From Aromatoleum anaerobium (GTDB lineage: Bacteria; Pseudomonadota; Gammaproteobacteria; Burkholderiales; Rhodocyclaceae), in contig NZ_WTVG02000040.1 in the NCBI RefSeq assembly GCF_012910705.2, forward strand, positions 1 to 64,000: a stretch of 64,000 nucleotides of DNA, written 5' to 3'. The translations under genes and the position numbers were made by a program. The notes below the pieces were generated by a model. The model did not search any database. It was not told the origin of the DNA and worked only from the letters and a program-made list of their open reading frames with translations. This document shows, piece after piece, positions 8,786 to 19,499 of this stretch; within the stretch, counting starts at the first letter, position 1, and every line of letters starts with the position of its first letter.

Positions 8786-11295
8786 CACCAGTCCTCCCGC
8801 ACTGCGAGCACCGCTGACTGGCGCATCGCCTGGTAACCCGACAGCCGCGCGGCGACGGCCGCGAGCAGCACCAGCGTGACGGCGAACGCGGCCAACGCCG
8901 CCAGCGGCAGCCGGATGTCCATGCTCCAGTGAAAGCTCTGGCGATTGACGACTTCGACCAGCACCAGCGCGACCGCGCCGCCCGCCGCCAGGCCGACCGC
9001 GACGCCGACCGCCGCGCCGAGCGCGCCTTCGAGCGCGAGCAGCCGGCCGATGTCGCGCCGCGTGAGCCCGAGGTGGCGCAGCATGCCGAATTCCTTGCGC
9101 CGCGCGGTCGCGAGCGCGGCAAAGCTGGTGCTGACGCCAAAGAGACCGATCAGGATCGCGACGGCTTCCATCAGGTAGGTGACAAGGAAGGTGCGGTCGA
9201 AAACCGCCAGCGTCGTCGCGCGGATCTCGCCCGGCGCGGCGAGTTCGAAGTTCCGTCCGACGAACTGCGCCTGCAGCGCCGCGGCGACCGTTTCCGCCTG
9301 CACGCCGGGAGCGACGCGGATCGCGACGTTGTTCGAGCGGGAATCATTGGTCAGCGCCCGGTAGTCGGCGAGCTCGACGAGCACGGCGCCGTGCTGCCGC
9401 GCATAGTCGCGCCACACACCGGCGACGCGGAAGCGGTGCGGCGCGCCGCCGAACGGCAGCGACAGCGTGTCGCCGACGGCGAGGCGGAAAAGATCGGCCA
9501 TCGCTTCGGACACCCACGCGGGCGGCAGGCCATCGGCTCCGCGCACGCTGGCGGCGTCGCCTTCGACGAGCGGCACCGGGGCGCCCTCGGCGACGGGGCG
9601 GGCGATCAGCGTCACCGGAAACTGCGCCTCGTCGAGACGCAGCGTGTCGAAACGCACCGGCTGCACTGACGAGACGCCGGGAGTCGCGGCCACCTGGGCG
9701 ATGACTTCGGGCGTCAGGAACGCGCTCGCGCCCGACGAGGACGCGCGCAGGTAGAGATCCGCGGGCAGCACGTCGGACAGCCAGTCGTCGACCGAGGTGC
9801 GGAATGAACTCACCATGATCGCCATCGCGGCGGCGAGCGCGACGCTGGCGACGACGCCGGCTCCGGCGACCACGACCTGCCCGGGCGCGGCGGCGAGCCG
9901 GGCGTGCGCGAGGCGCAGCAGGACGAAACGCCCGCCGTCGAGGGCGCGCATCGCGAGCCGCACGACGGCCGGCAGGACCAGCACCGAGCCGGCGAGGATC
10001 AGCGCGATCGCCGCGTAGCCGAACACCGGGATGCCGCCGAGCGGCGGCAGCAGGCACAGCAGCAGCGCGAGCCCCAGCGACGCGAGCGCGGCCGGCCCGC
10101 GCGGGCGCGCCCGCAACACCTCGACGTCGTCGCTGGCGCGCAAGGCGCGGGCCGGCGCGACGCGGCTCGCTTCGCGCGCCGGCAGCCACGCCCCCGCGAC
10201 ACCGGCCGCGACGCCGAGCACGAGGTAGACCGCGGTGGCAAGCGGTTCGAAGCGCAGGCCGGGTTCGACGCCCTCGAAATAGCCGGCGCCGAGGTCCGCG
10301 CCGACGATCGAGAACGCGAGCGCGCTCAGCGCGTAGCCGAGCGCGACGCCGACCAGCCCGCCGACGAACCCGAGCAGCGCGCCTTCGGCGAGCAGGCCGC
10401 GCAGCAAGGTACGGCGGTCGAGGCCGAGCGCGCGCAGGAGCGCGAGCTCCTGGCGCCGGCGCACGACCGACAGCAGCTGCGTCGAGAACACGAGGAAGCC
10501 GCCCGTCAGCAGCGCGATCGCGGCGAGCATCGTGAGGTTCACGCGGTACGCGCGCGACAGCCCGGCGACCTGCGACGCGGCGGCTTCGGGGGCGAGCAGT
10601 TCGACGCCGGGCGGCAGCAGCGGACGCAGCCGCTCGATCGCCGCAGCGCGGTCGACGCCTTGCGCAAGGCGCAGATCGATGCGCGTGACGCGCCCGACCT
10701 GGTCGAACAGCCGCTGCGCGGCAGCGATGTCCATGACCGCAAGGCGCTGGCCGCGGCCGGCGCCGGGGACGCTGCCGAGGATGCGCAGGTGTTCTTCGCG
10801 CGGACCGGCGAGCACCGCGAGCGTGCCGCCCGTGCCCGGTCCGAGCGCGGCCTGCGCAGCGGGGCTGAGGAATACCCCGTCCGCGGCGAAGATGCCGAAT
10901 TCGCCGGCAACTTCCGCCTCGGGCACCGGCATCAGCGCGGGCTGGACGCGCCGCACGCGCAGCGCGTCGACGCCGAACACGCGCAAGGAATCGTCGCGCT
11001 GCGGCAACGACGCCTCGACTTCGAGGATCGGGCTCGCGTCGGCCACTTCGGGGCGCTGCGCGAGCAGGACGTAGAGCGCGTCGTCGAATCCGGTGCGCGG
11101 GCCCATCACCTGCAGGTCCGCTTCGCCGGCGACGAGGCGCATGCCGCGGCCGAATTCGTCGAGTGCCGCGCCGTGGATCAGCTGCACCGCGAGGCCGAGC
11201 GCGACGCCGAGCGCGATCGCGAGCAAGGACAGCGCAGTCGCGAGCCGCCGCCGGGCGAGGCTCGCCAGGAACACGTGGCGCAGCCCGGCGTTCAT
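8785..11295 (-). CDS. FtsX/MacB-type ABC transporter permease (AttF/AttG-like, fused)
   Basis: Protein of 836 residues with two FtsX-type permease modules. A first helix near residues 18-38 is followed by a periplasmic domain, a three-helix block at about 255-375, then a further helical pair, a second periplasmic domain and a C-terminal FtsX block ('LIGLFGVSTSFAALATARRKEFGMLRHLGL'). The sequence RRRQELALLRALGLDR is the typical cytoplasmic loop contacting the ATPase. Such permeases move lipoproteins, lipids or peptides rather than small solutes. The partner ATPase gene lies 31 bases upstream, and the AttH-like gene overlaps its end. Confidence 0.88.
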   Translation of the reverse strand: MNAGLRHVFLASLARRRLATALSLLAIALGVALGLAVQLIHGAALDEFGRGMRLVAGEADLQVMGPRTGFDDALYVLLAQRPEVADASPILEVEASLPQRDDSLRVFGVDALRVRRVQPALMPVPEAEVAGEFGIFAADGVFLSPAAQAALGPGTGGTLAVLAGPREEHLRILGSVPGAGRGQRLAVMDIAAAQRLFDQVGRVTRIDLRLAQGVDRAAAIERLRPLLPPGVELLAPEAAASQVAGLSRAYRVNLTMLAAIALLTGGFLVFSTQLLSVVRRRQELALLRALGLDRRTLLRGLLAEGALLGFVGGLVGVALGYALSALAFSIVGADLGAGYFEGVEPGLRFEPLATAVYLVLGVAAGVAGAWLPAREASRVAPARALRASDDVEVLRARPRGPAALASLGLALLLCLLPPLGGIPVFGYAAIALILAGSVLVLPAVVRLAMRALDGGRFVLLRLAHARLAAAPGQVVVAGAGVVASVALAAAMAIMVSSFRTSVDDWLSDVLPADLYLRASSSGASAFLTPEVIAQVAATPGVSSVQPVRFDTLRLDEAQFPVTLIARPVAEGAPVPLVEGDAASVRGADGLPPAWVSEAMADLFRLAVGDTLSLPFGGAPHRFRVAGVWRDYARQHGAVLVELADYRALTNDSRSNNVAIRVAPGVQAETVAAALQAQFVGRNFELAAPGEIRATTLAVFDRTFLVTYLMEAVAILIGLFGVSTSFAALATARRKEFGMLRHLGLTRRDIGRLLALEGALGAAVGVAVGLAAGGAVALVLVEVVNRQSFHWSMDIRLPLAALAAFAVTLVLLAAVAARLSGYQAMRQSAVLAVREDW

Positions 11296-11326
11296 TGGCG
11301 CTTCCTGGGACGGCCCGGCGAAGCGC

Positions 11327-12004
<678 letters not shown>

Positions 12005-12242
12005 CGATTCAACGCCCCCTCATTGACAAAAATGCCGCACAGCTCCACTCCCGCCCCCATCCCGGGACACGCCGCTCGCATGCAGCCCCGAACAATAATC
12101 CGAACGGCGGTGCTTGTCGCCCTGCTGTCGCGGTTGATGCGGCAGGCAGCGCAGGGGCCAATCGAACAAATAGGCGCCGAACAAATGGGTGCCGAACACC
12201 GGAAGGCGCCACGCTGATCGCGTATACTCCCGGCGCCCCGCC

Positions 12243-13076
12243 ATGCCCGTCGATCACTACGAGAACTTTCCTGTCGCGTCGCTGCTGCTTCCGGCCCGTT
12301 TGCGCGAGCCGGTGGAAGCCATTTACGCGTTTGCCCGCAGCGCTGACGACATCGCCGACGAAGGCGACGCGCCGGCGATTGCACGGCTCGCGCGGCTCGA
12401 CGACTACCGCCTCGAACTCGACGCGATCGGGCGCGGCGCGCCGCCCCGCGATGCCGGGCTCGCGCCGATGTTCGACCGCCTCGCCCGCAACATCCGCACC
12501 CACGCGCTGCCGCTGCCGCTGTTCCGCGATCTCCTCGACGCCTTCGGCCAGGACGTCGGCAAGACGCGCTACGCCGACTTCGCCGAGCTGGCCGATTATT
12601 GCCGCCGCTCGGCGAACCCGGTCGGGCGCCTGCTGCTGCATCTCTACGGCGCGGCAACGGCGGACAACCTGCGGCTGTCGGACAAGATCTGCACCAGCCT
12701 GCAGCTGATCAACTTCTGGCAGGACGTCGCGGTCGACTGGGCGAAGCGCCGCATCTACGTGCCGCAGGACGACCTCGCGCGCTTCGGCGTCGGCGAGGCG
12801 GACATCGACGCCGGCCGCTGCGACGAGCGGTGGCGCGCGTTGTTGACGTTCGAGGTGCAGCGCGCGCGCACGACGATGCTCGAAGGCGCGCCGCTCGCAC
12901 GCCGCCTGCCCGGACGCATCGGCTGGGAGCTGCGCCTGATGGTCGCCGGCGGGCTGCGCATCCTCGAACTGATCGAAGCGGCGGACTACGACGTGTTCCG
13001 CCGCCGCCCGACGCTCGGCCGCAGCGACTGGCCGCGGCTCGCGTGGCGCGCGCTGCGATATGAAGGAACCGGATAA
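12243..13076 (+). CDS. hpnC: Hydroxysqualene synthase HpnC
   Basis: Protein of 277 residues of the squalene/phytoene synthase family. The first Asp-rich motif is DDIADE (35-40); the second region, 'NFWQDVAVDWAKRRIYVPQDD', carries the HpnC-typical QDVAVDW. HpnC converts presqualene diphosphate to hydroxysqualene. The gene is followed after 6 bases by hpnD and then hpnE, the complete three-step bacterial squalene route from farnesyl diphosphate. The ATG at 12243 follows CGCCCCGCC without a strong Shine-Dalgarno, but upstream sequence is not protein-like. Confidence 0.93.
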   Translation: MPVDHYENFPVASLLLPARLREPVEAIYAFARSADDIADEGDAPAIARLARLDDYRLELDAIGRGAPPRDAGLAPMFDRLARNIRTHALPLPLFRDLLDAFGQDVGKTRYADFAELADYCRRSANPVGRLLLHLYGAATADNLRLSDKICTSLQLINFWQDVAVDWAKRRIYVPQDDLARFGVGEADIDAGRCDERWRALLTFEVQRARTTMLEGAPLARRLPGRIGWELRLMVAGGLRILELIEAADYDVFRRRPTLGRSDWPRLAWRALRYEGTG

Positions 13077-13082
13077 CCGCCC

Positions 13083-13916
13083 ATGACCCCTCACGAGTAC
13101 TGCCAGGACAAGGCCGCAAAAAGCGGCTCCAGCTTCTATTACAGCTTCCTGTTCCTGCCGCCCGAACGGCGGCAGGCGATCATCGCGCTGTATGCGTTCT
13201 GCCGCGAGGTCGACGACGTCGTCGATGAATGCAACGACGTGCAGATCGCACAGAACACGCTCGACTGGTGGCGCCAGGAGATCGCGCGGGTGTATGCCGG
13301 CGACCCGAGCCATCCGGTCGGCCTCGCGCTGAAGGACGTGCTTGCCCGCTTCAATCTGCCGCGCGAGCAGATGTTCGAGGTCATCGACGGCATGGAGATG
13401 GACCTGCGGCAGACGCGCTACCTCGATTTCAAGGGGCTGCAGCTGTACTGCTACCGCGCGGCGAGCGTCGTCGGCCTGCTCGCGGCCGAGATCTTCGGCT
13501 ACCAGGACCGCCAGACGCTGAAGTACGCGCACGACCTGGGCATCGCGCTGCAGCTCACGAACATCATCCGCGACGTCGGCGAGGACGCGCGGCGCGGGCG
13601 GATCTATCTGCCGATCGAGGACCTGCAGCGCTTCAAGGTGCCGGCGAGCCAGATCCTCGAAGGACACGGCGGCGACAACTTCCGCGCGCTGATGCAATTC
13701 CAGGCCGAACGGGCGCGCAAGTTCTACGACCAGGCGTTCCAGCACCTGCCCGCGGTCGATCGCAAGGCCCAGCGGCCCGGCCTGGTGATGGCGGCGATCT
13801 ATCGCACGCTGCTCGACGAGATCGCGCGCGACGGCTTCCAGGTGCTCGACCGGCGCACGTCGCTGACACCGGTGAGGAAGATCTGGATCGCCGGCTCGAC
13901 GTGGGTCCGGGCGTGA
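13083..13916 (+). CDS. hpnD: Presqualene diphosphate synthase HpnD
   Basis: Protein of 277 residues. Both substrate-binding Asp motifs are intact: DDVVDE (44-49) and, later, 'NIIRDVGEDARRGRIYLP', the classical RDVGED form. HpnD condenses two farnesyl diphosphates into presqualene diphosphate. It sits between hpnC and hpnE in the same orientation. No squalene-hopene cyclase gene is present in this window. Confidence 0.95.
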   Translation: MTPHEYCQDKAAKSGSSFYYSFLFLPPERRQAIIALYAFCREVDDVVDECNDVQIAQNTLDWWRQEIARVYAGDPSHPVGLALKDVLARFNLPREQMFEVIDGMEMDLRQTRYLDFKGLQLYCYRAASVVGLLAAEIFGYQDRQTLKYAHDLGIALQLTNIIRDVGEDARRGRIYLPIEDLQRFKVPASQILEGHGGDNFRALMQFQAERARKFYDQAFQHLPAVDRKAQRPGLVMAAIYRTLLDEIARDGFQVLDRRTSLTPVRKIWIAGSTWVRA

Positions 13917-13950
13917 CGCGCAGCGCGGGCGAACCGGCGACGGCCGCGGC

Positions 13951-15275
13951 GTGACGCAGCCCGTCGCGATCGTCGGCGCCGGCTACGCGGGCCTCGCGTG
14001 CGCGGTCGAGCTCGCGCGGCGGCATGTGCCGGTGACGGTGTTCGAGCGTTCGCACACCTTGGGCGGGCGCGCGCGGGTCGTCGCGAAGGACGGCTGGCGC
14101 GTCGATAACGGCCAACACATCCTGATCGGCGCGTACACCGAACTCACGCGCCTGCTGCGCCTGACCGGCGGCTCGCCGAAACTGCTCGAACACCTGCCGC
14201 TGACGCTGCACACCCCCGGCCACCTGCACCTGCAGGCGGCCCGGCTGCCGGCGCCGCTGCATCTGGCGGTCGGCCTGCTCCGCGCGACCGGGCTGGGCTG
14301 GGCGGACCGGCTCGCGATGCTGCGGCTGATGCGCTTCCTCAAAAAACAGCGTTTCCGCGTCGACGCGCAGTTGACGGTCGAGCGGCTGCTGCACGACACG
14401 CGCCAGCCGGAGCGGCTGTCGCGCCTGGTGTGGGAGCCGCTGTGCGTCGCGGCACTGAACACGCCGGTCGCCGAGGCGTCGGCGCAGGTCTTCGCGAGCG
14501 TCCTGCGCGACAGTCTCGCGGCGGGAGCTTCGGCAAGCGAGCTGCTGATCCCGCGCGTCGACCTGTCGGAACTCTTCCCGGTGCCGGCGGCGCGCTATCT
14601 GGCCGTGCGGCGCGGCAAGCTGCGCACCGGCACCGCGGTCGAGGCGATCCGCCCCGTCGCCGGCGGCGGATTCCGCCTCGAAGGCGATCCGGCCGACCAG
14701 CGCTACGCGCACGTCGTCGTCGCCGCCGCGCCGCATCACGCCGCGGCGCTGCTCGCCCCGCTCGATGGCTGCAGCCGGCTCGCAGCAAAGATCGACGCGC
14801 TGCCGAGCGAACCGATCACGACCGTGTACCTCGCGCTCGGCAAGCCGCTGCGGCTCGCGCACGTGATGATCGGCCTCGCCGACGGCCCCGCGCAGTGGGC
14901 TTTCGACCGCGGCCGGCTCGGCGGCCCGGCTGGCCTCATCGCCTGCGTGATCAGCGCGCACGGCGCACACGAGGCGCTGTCGCGCGAAGCGCTCGCACTC
15001 GCGGTGCATGCGCAGCTCGAACGCCAGTTGCAACGCCGCCTGCCCGCGGCCGAATGGTCGCAGGTCATCACCGAGAAACGCGCGACCTTCGCGTGCCGCC
15101 CGGGCCTCGCCCGCCCCGGCCCGCAGACGCCGATCGCCGGGCTGTGGCTCGCCGGCGACTATCTCGACCCGGACTATCCGGCTACGCTCGAATCGGCGGT
15201 GCGCTCGGGCGTCGACACCGCGGCGCGCGTATTGCAGGCGCTGGAGTCGCCGGCATCGCCACTAGGCGCGAAGCG

Positions 15276-15279
<4 letters not shown>
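13951..15279 (+). CDS. hpnE: Hydroxysqualene dehydroxylase HpnE (FAD-dependent)
   Basis: Protein of 442 residues starting at a GTG. The N-terminus has the dinucleotide-binding fingerprint VAIVGAGYAGLACAVELARR, followed by the amine-oxidase/desaturase signature 'LGGRARVV...DNGQHILIGAY'. The C-terminal 'GLWLAGDYLDPDYPATLESA' completes the flavin site. HpnE reduces hydroxysqualene to squalene, completing the HpnCDE pathway. Its stop codon overlaps by two bases the stop of the convergent ABC ATPase gene. Confidence 0.93.
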
Positions 15280-15984
<705 letters not shown>

Positions 15985-16001
<17 letters not shown>

Positions 16002-16596
16002 CGTGATCTTCTTCTTCGCAATAATGGTTTCGGGCGCCGCGCAGGCGGCAACGATACTGGTGTGGGGCGACAGCCTCTCGGCCGGCTACGGCCTGCGCCC
16101 GAAGCAGGACTGGCCTACCCTGCTGCAGACGCGCCTCGAACGCGAAGGGTTCCGCCACACGGTGATCAACGGCAGCGTCAGCGGCGAGACGTCCTCGGGC
16201 GGACGCTCGCGACTGCCGGCCGCGCTCGACCGCCACGCGCCGGACCTGCTGATCCTCGAACTCGGCGCCAACGACGGCCTGCGCGGACTGCCACCACGCC
16301 TGCTGGCCGAGAACCTCGCGGCGATGATCGAGGTCGCGCGCAGCCGCGGCGCCCGCGTGCTGCTGGTCGGCATGCAGATGCCGCCGAACTACGGCCCGGC
16401 CTACACGCAGCGCTTCGAACAGACTTTCGCCGACGTCGCCCGCAAGCACAAGGTGCCGCTAGTGCCTTTCCTGCTCGACGGCTTCGCCGACCGGCACGAG
16501 CTGTTCCAGTCCGACGGCATCCACCCGACCGCCGAAGCTCAGGAGCTCATCGTCGACACCGTCTGGAAGCAGCTCGTGTCGATGCTGAAGGGATAG
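15985..16596 (+). CDS. tesA: Periplasmic SGNH thioesterase I / arylesterase TesA
   Basis: Protein of 203 residues with a signal peptide (about 1-21, ending AQA-AT). The SGNH hydrolase blocks are all visible: block I GDSLSAGYG (nucleophile Ser), block II glycine in GSVSGETSSGG, block III GAND and block V SDGIHPTAEAQ (catalytic Asp and His). The family hydrolyses acyl-CoA thioesters, esters and lysophospholipids in the periplasm. The conserved divergent pairing with a ybbA-type ATPase supports the TesA assignment. Confidence 0.92.
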
Positions 16597-16630
16597 CCGC
16601 TGCGCGCGGCCCGGGGTCGCACCGCGCCCC

Positions 16631-17671
16631 TCACACGATCCGCAGCAGCGGTTCGCCCGCCTCCATCCGGCCGATGACGCGGCCGTCGCTGCCCTGCTCC
16701 GCCCGGATCGCCGCGAGCACCTCGTCCACGGTGCCGGGCGTGCAGGCGATCAGGAGCCCGCCGCTGGTCTGCGGATCGGTGATGAGCTTGCGCTGCCACT
16801 CCGGCGCTTCGGGCGCGAAGCGGATCGATTCGCCGTAGCTCGCCCAGTTGCGCGTCGAGGCGCCGGTCGCGATGCCGTCGCGCACGAGCCGCAGCGCCGC
16901 TTCGATCGTCGGCAGCTCGTCGAACGCCACGCTCGCTGCGAGGCTCGAGCCGCGGCAGATTTCGAGCAGGTGGCCGGCCAGCCCGAAGCCGGTGACATCG
17001 GTCACCGCATGCACGCCGGCCATACCGGCCAGGCGCATCCCGACCCGGTTCAAGAGCGTCGTCCAGTGCAGCATCGCGGCATAGTCGGCATCTTTGATCA
17101 GGCCTTTCTTGAGCCCGGCCGACAGGATGCCGATGCCGAGCGGCTTGGTCAGGATCAGCACGTCGCCGGCCTGCGCGCCGGCGTTGGTCTTGACCTGGGC
17201 GGGGTCGACAACGCCCAGGCCGACGAGCCCGTAGATCGGTTCGAGGACGTCGATCGAATGCCCGCCGGCGATCGGGATGCCGGCGTCGCGGCACACCGAC
17301 GCGCCGCCTTCGAGGATGCGGCCGATGACTTCGGGCGGCAGCTTGTCGATCGGCATGCCGACGATCGCGAGCGCCATGATCGGGCGCCCGCCCATCGCGT
17401 AGACGTCGGACAGCGCGTTGGTCGCGGCGATGCGGCCGAAATCATACGGGTCGTCGACGATCGGCGTGAAGAAGTCGGTCGTCGCGACGATCGCCTGGCG
17501 GTCGTTGAGGCGATACACCGCGGCGTCGTCGGCGGTCTCGGTGCCGACCAGCAGATCCGGCGGGACCAGGCCCGCCGGGGCGTGCGCGAGCAGCTTCGAC
17601 AGCACGGCGGGAGCGATTTTGCAGCCGCATCCGCCGCCGTGGGAGAATTGCGTGAGTTTGATCTGATCCAT
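16631..17671 (-). CDS. selD: Selenophosphate synthase SelD (Cys form)
   Basis: Protein of 346 residues starting at MDQIKLTQF; longer readings run into the selU start region and are not protein-like. The active-site loop reads HGGGCGCKI, so the catalytic residue is Cys rather than selenocysteine. Further motifs are 'VGTETADDAAVY' (metal-binding Asp), 'NALSDVYAMGGRPIMALAI' and 'GGHSIDVLEPIYGL'. It makes selenophosphate from selenide and ATP. The gene is divergent from selU (55 bases between starts), which uses its product. No selA or selB is in the window. Confidence 0.95.
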   Translation of the reverse strand: MDQIKLTQFSHGGGCGCKIAPAVLSKLLAHAPAGLVPPDLLVGTETADDAAVYRLNDRQAIVATTDFFTPIVDDPYDFGRIAATNALSDVYAMGGRPIMALAIVGMPIDKLPPEVIGRILEGGASVCRDAGIPIAGGHSIDVLEPIYGLVGLGVVDPAQVKTNAGAQAGDVLILTKPLGIGILSAGLKKGLIKDADYAAMLHWTTLLNRVGMRLAGMAGVHAVTDVTGFGLAGHLLEICRGSSLAASVAFDELPTIEAALRLVRDGIATGASTRNWASYGESIRFAPEAPEWQRKLITDPQTSGGLLIACTPGTVDEVLAAIRAEQGSDGRVIGRMEAGEPLLRIV

Positions 17672-17726
17672 GGATTCCAGGGGGAGAAACGGTTGCCCGG
17701 CGCAGGCCGGAGCACCGCGACAACGC

Positions 17727-18821
17727 ATGAAAAAAGGCATCGCGACCGTAGCACAGCTGTCCGCCTTTGACGAGGTCATCGACGCCCGCAGCCCGGCCGA
17801 ATTCGACGAAGACCGCATTCCCGGCGCGATCAGCTGCCCGGTGCTCGACAACGCCCAGCGTGTCGTCGTCGGCACGATCTACAAGCAACAGTCCGCGTTC
17901 GAGGCGCGGCGCATCGGCGCGGCGATGGTCGCCGAGAACATCGCGCATCACCTGAAAACCCGCTTCCACGATAAACCGAAGAACTGGCGGCCGCTGGTGT
18001 ATTGCTGGCGCGGCGGCCAGCGCAGCGGCGCGTTCGTCACCTGGCTGCGGCTGATCGGCTGGGATGCGTGCCAGCTCGAAGGCGGCTACAAGACGTGGCG
18101 CCGGATGGTGGTCGCGGAACTCGAAGAACTCCCGGCGCGCTTCGACCTGCGCGTCGTGTGCGGGGCCACGGGCAGCGCCAAGACGCGCGTCCTCGACGCG
18201 CTGGCAAAGCTCGGCGCGCAGGTGCTCGATCTCGAGCATCTCGCCGCGCACAAGGGCTCCGTGCTCGGCGCGCTGCCGGACCGTCCGCAGCCGACGCAGA
18301 AATCGTTCGAAACCGAACTGTTCCGCACCCTGCACGCGCTCGACCCGGCGCGGCCGGTGTTCGTCGAGGCCGAAAGCCGCAAGATCGGCCGCATCCAGGT
18401 GCCCGAGGCGCTGATCCGGCAGATGCGCGCGAGCCCTTGCGTCGCGATCGAAGCCAGCCGCGAAGCGCGCCTCGAGTTCCTCGTGCGCGACTACGCGTAC
18501 CTCGGCGACGACATCGCCGACCTGCAGAAGAAAATCGACTTCCTCAAGGGCCTGCAGAGCAACGAGACGCTGGAACGCTGGAAGACCCTTGCCGCGGCGC
18601 ACGACCTGCCGACGCTTTTCGCCGAGTTCATCGAGCTGCACTACGATCCGCTCTACCACCGCTCGCAGAACAGGAATTTCACCCGCTTTCCGAGCGCGCC
18701 GATCTTCACGAGCGACGACCTGTCGCCGGCCGGGATCGAGGCGCTGGCACGGCGCATACTCGCTGCCGCCGCGGCGCAGCCCGAAGCGCTTACTCGGGTG
18801 GCCGATCCGGCAACACCGTGA
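17727..18821 (+). CDS. selU: tRNA 2-selenouridine synthase SelU/MnmH
   Basis: Protein of 364 residues. An N-terminal rhodanese domain carries the catalytic loop CWRGGQRSG (Cys at about 92), followed by a P-loop domain with GATGSAKT. SelU replaces sulfur by selenium at the wobble uridine of Lys, Glu and Gln tRNAs through a geranylated intermediate, using selenophosphate. It is paired with selD across a short divergent promoter region. The C-terminus overlaps the convergent methyltransferase gene by about 30 bases. Confidence 0.94.
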   Translation: MKKGIATVAQLSAFDEVIDARSPAEFDEDRIPGAISCPVLDNAQRVVVGTIYKQQSAFEARRIGAAMVAENIAHHLKTRFHDKPKNWRPLVYCWRGGQRSGAFVTWLRLIGWDACQLEGGYKTWRRMVVAELEELPARFDLRVVCGATGSAKTRVLDALAKLGAQVLDLEHLAAHKGSVLGALPDRPQPTQKSFETELFRTLHALDPARPVFVEAESRKIGRIQVPEALIRQMRASPCVAIEASREARLEFLVRDYAYLGDDIADLQKKIDFLKGLQSNETLERWKTLAAAHDLPTLFAEFIELHYDPLYHRSQNRNFTRFPSAPIFTSDDLSPAGIEALARRILAAAAAQPEALTRVADPATP

Positions 18822-19356
18822 GGCCCTGCCCCTTGACGGCGCACACGCGCTGCACGACCGCCGGCCGCGGCCGGGCGACTTCGCCCTGCTCGAAGGCGAC
18901 GATCGTGTAATCGCCGGCGAGGCGTTCGAGCAGTTCGCCGGGGCGCAGCAGAAATTCGGGGTTGGCGGGCCTGCCGAAGCGCTCGTTGCCGAGCATGAAG
19001 GTTTCGTAAATCAGCACGCCGTCCGCGGCGAGGCAGTCGAGCAGCAGTCCGAGACGCGGCCGGTAGAGATAATTGGTCACGACGATCGCGTCGAAGCACG
19101 CCGTCCCGTAAGGCCAGTCTCCGCCTTCGAGGTCCGCCTGGGTGACGCTGACGCGCGGCTCGCCGGCGAACGTCGCCAGCGCCGCCACGTCCCGGTCCAC
19201 CGCCTCGACTTCCCATCCATGGCGGGCCAGCCAGCGCGCATGCCGGCCATGGCCGCACGCGAAATCGAGCACGCGGCCGCCGACGGGGATCAGTGGCGCA
19301 AAGCGCGCGACCCACGCCGAAGGATCGGCAACGGCTGAATCAGGGAAGGTTGTCAT
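18790..19356 (-). CDS. Class I SAM-dependent methyltransferase (TehB-like)
   Basis: Protein of 188 residues. SAM-binding motif I is GGRVLDFACGHGRHARWLA, followed by an acidic strand-2 end (VEAVDRD), 'QADLEGGDWPYG' and 'FDAIVVTNYLYRP'. The organisation resembles small TehB-like enzymes that act on small molecules such as chalcogen oxyanions. Since it lies beside selD and selU, methylation of selenium compounds is an attractive guess, but the sequence does not prove it. The gene is convergent with selU and its end overlaps it. Confidence 0.82.
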   Translation of the reverse strand: MTTFPDSAVADPSAWVARFAPLIPVGGRVLDFACGHGRHARWLARHGWEVEAVDRDVAALATFAGEPRVSVTQADLEGGDWPYGTACFDAIVVTNYLYRPRLGLLLDCLAADGVLIYETFMLGNERFGRPANPEFLLRPGELLERLAGDYTIVAFEQGEVARPRPAVVQRVCAVKGQGLTVLPDRPPE

Positions 19357-19499
19357 CGGTTTCCTTTGTGTCGTTTTCCGGTGCGGGCGGCATGGATTCT
19401 AGCCGGCCCCCCGAGGCATGACGAGGCCTCTTCGGCGACGACGCCGGTAGCGCGTTCACAACCCGTTTCGGGCAGTCGACTCGGCCGCCCGTCCGGCTT

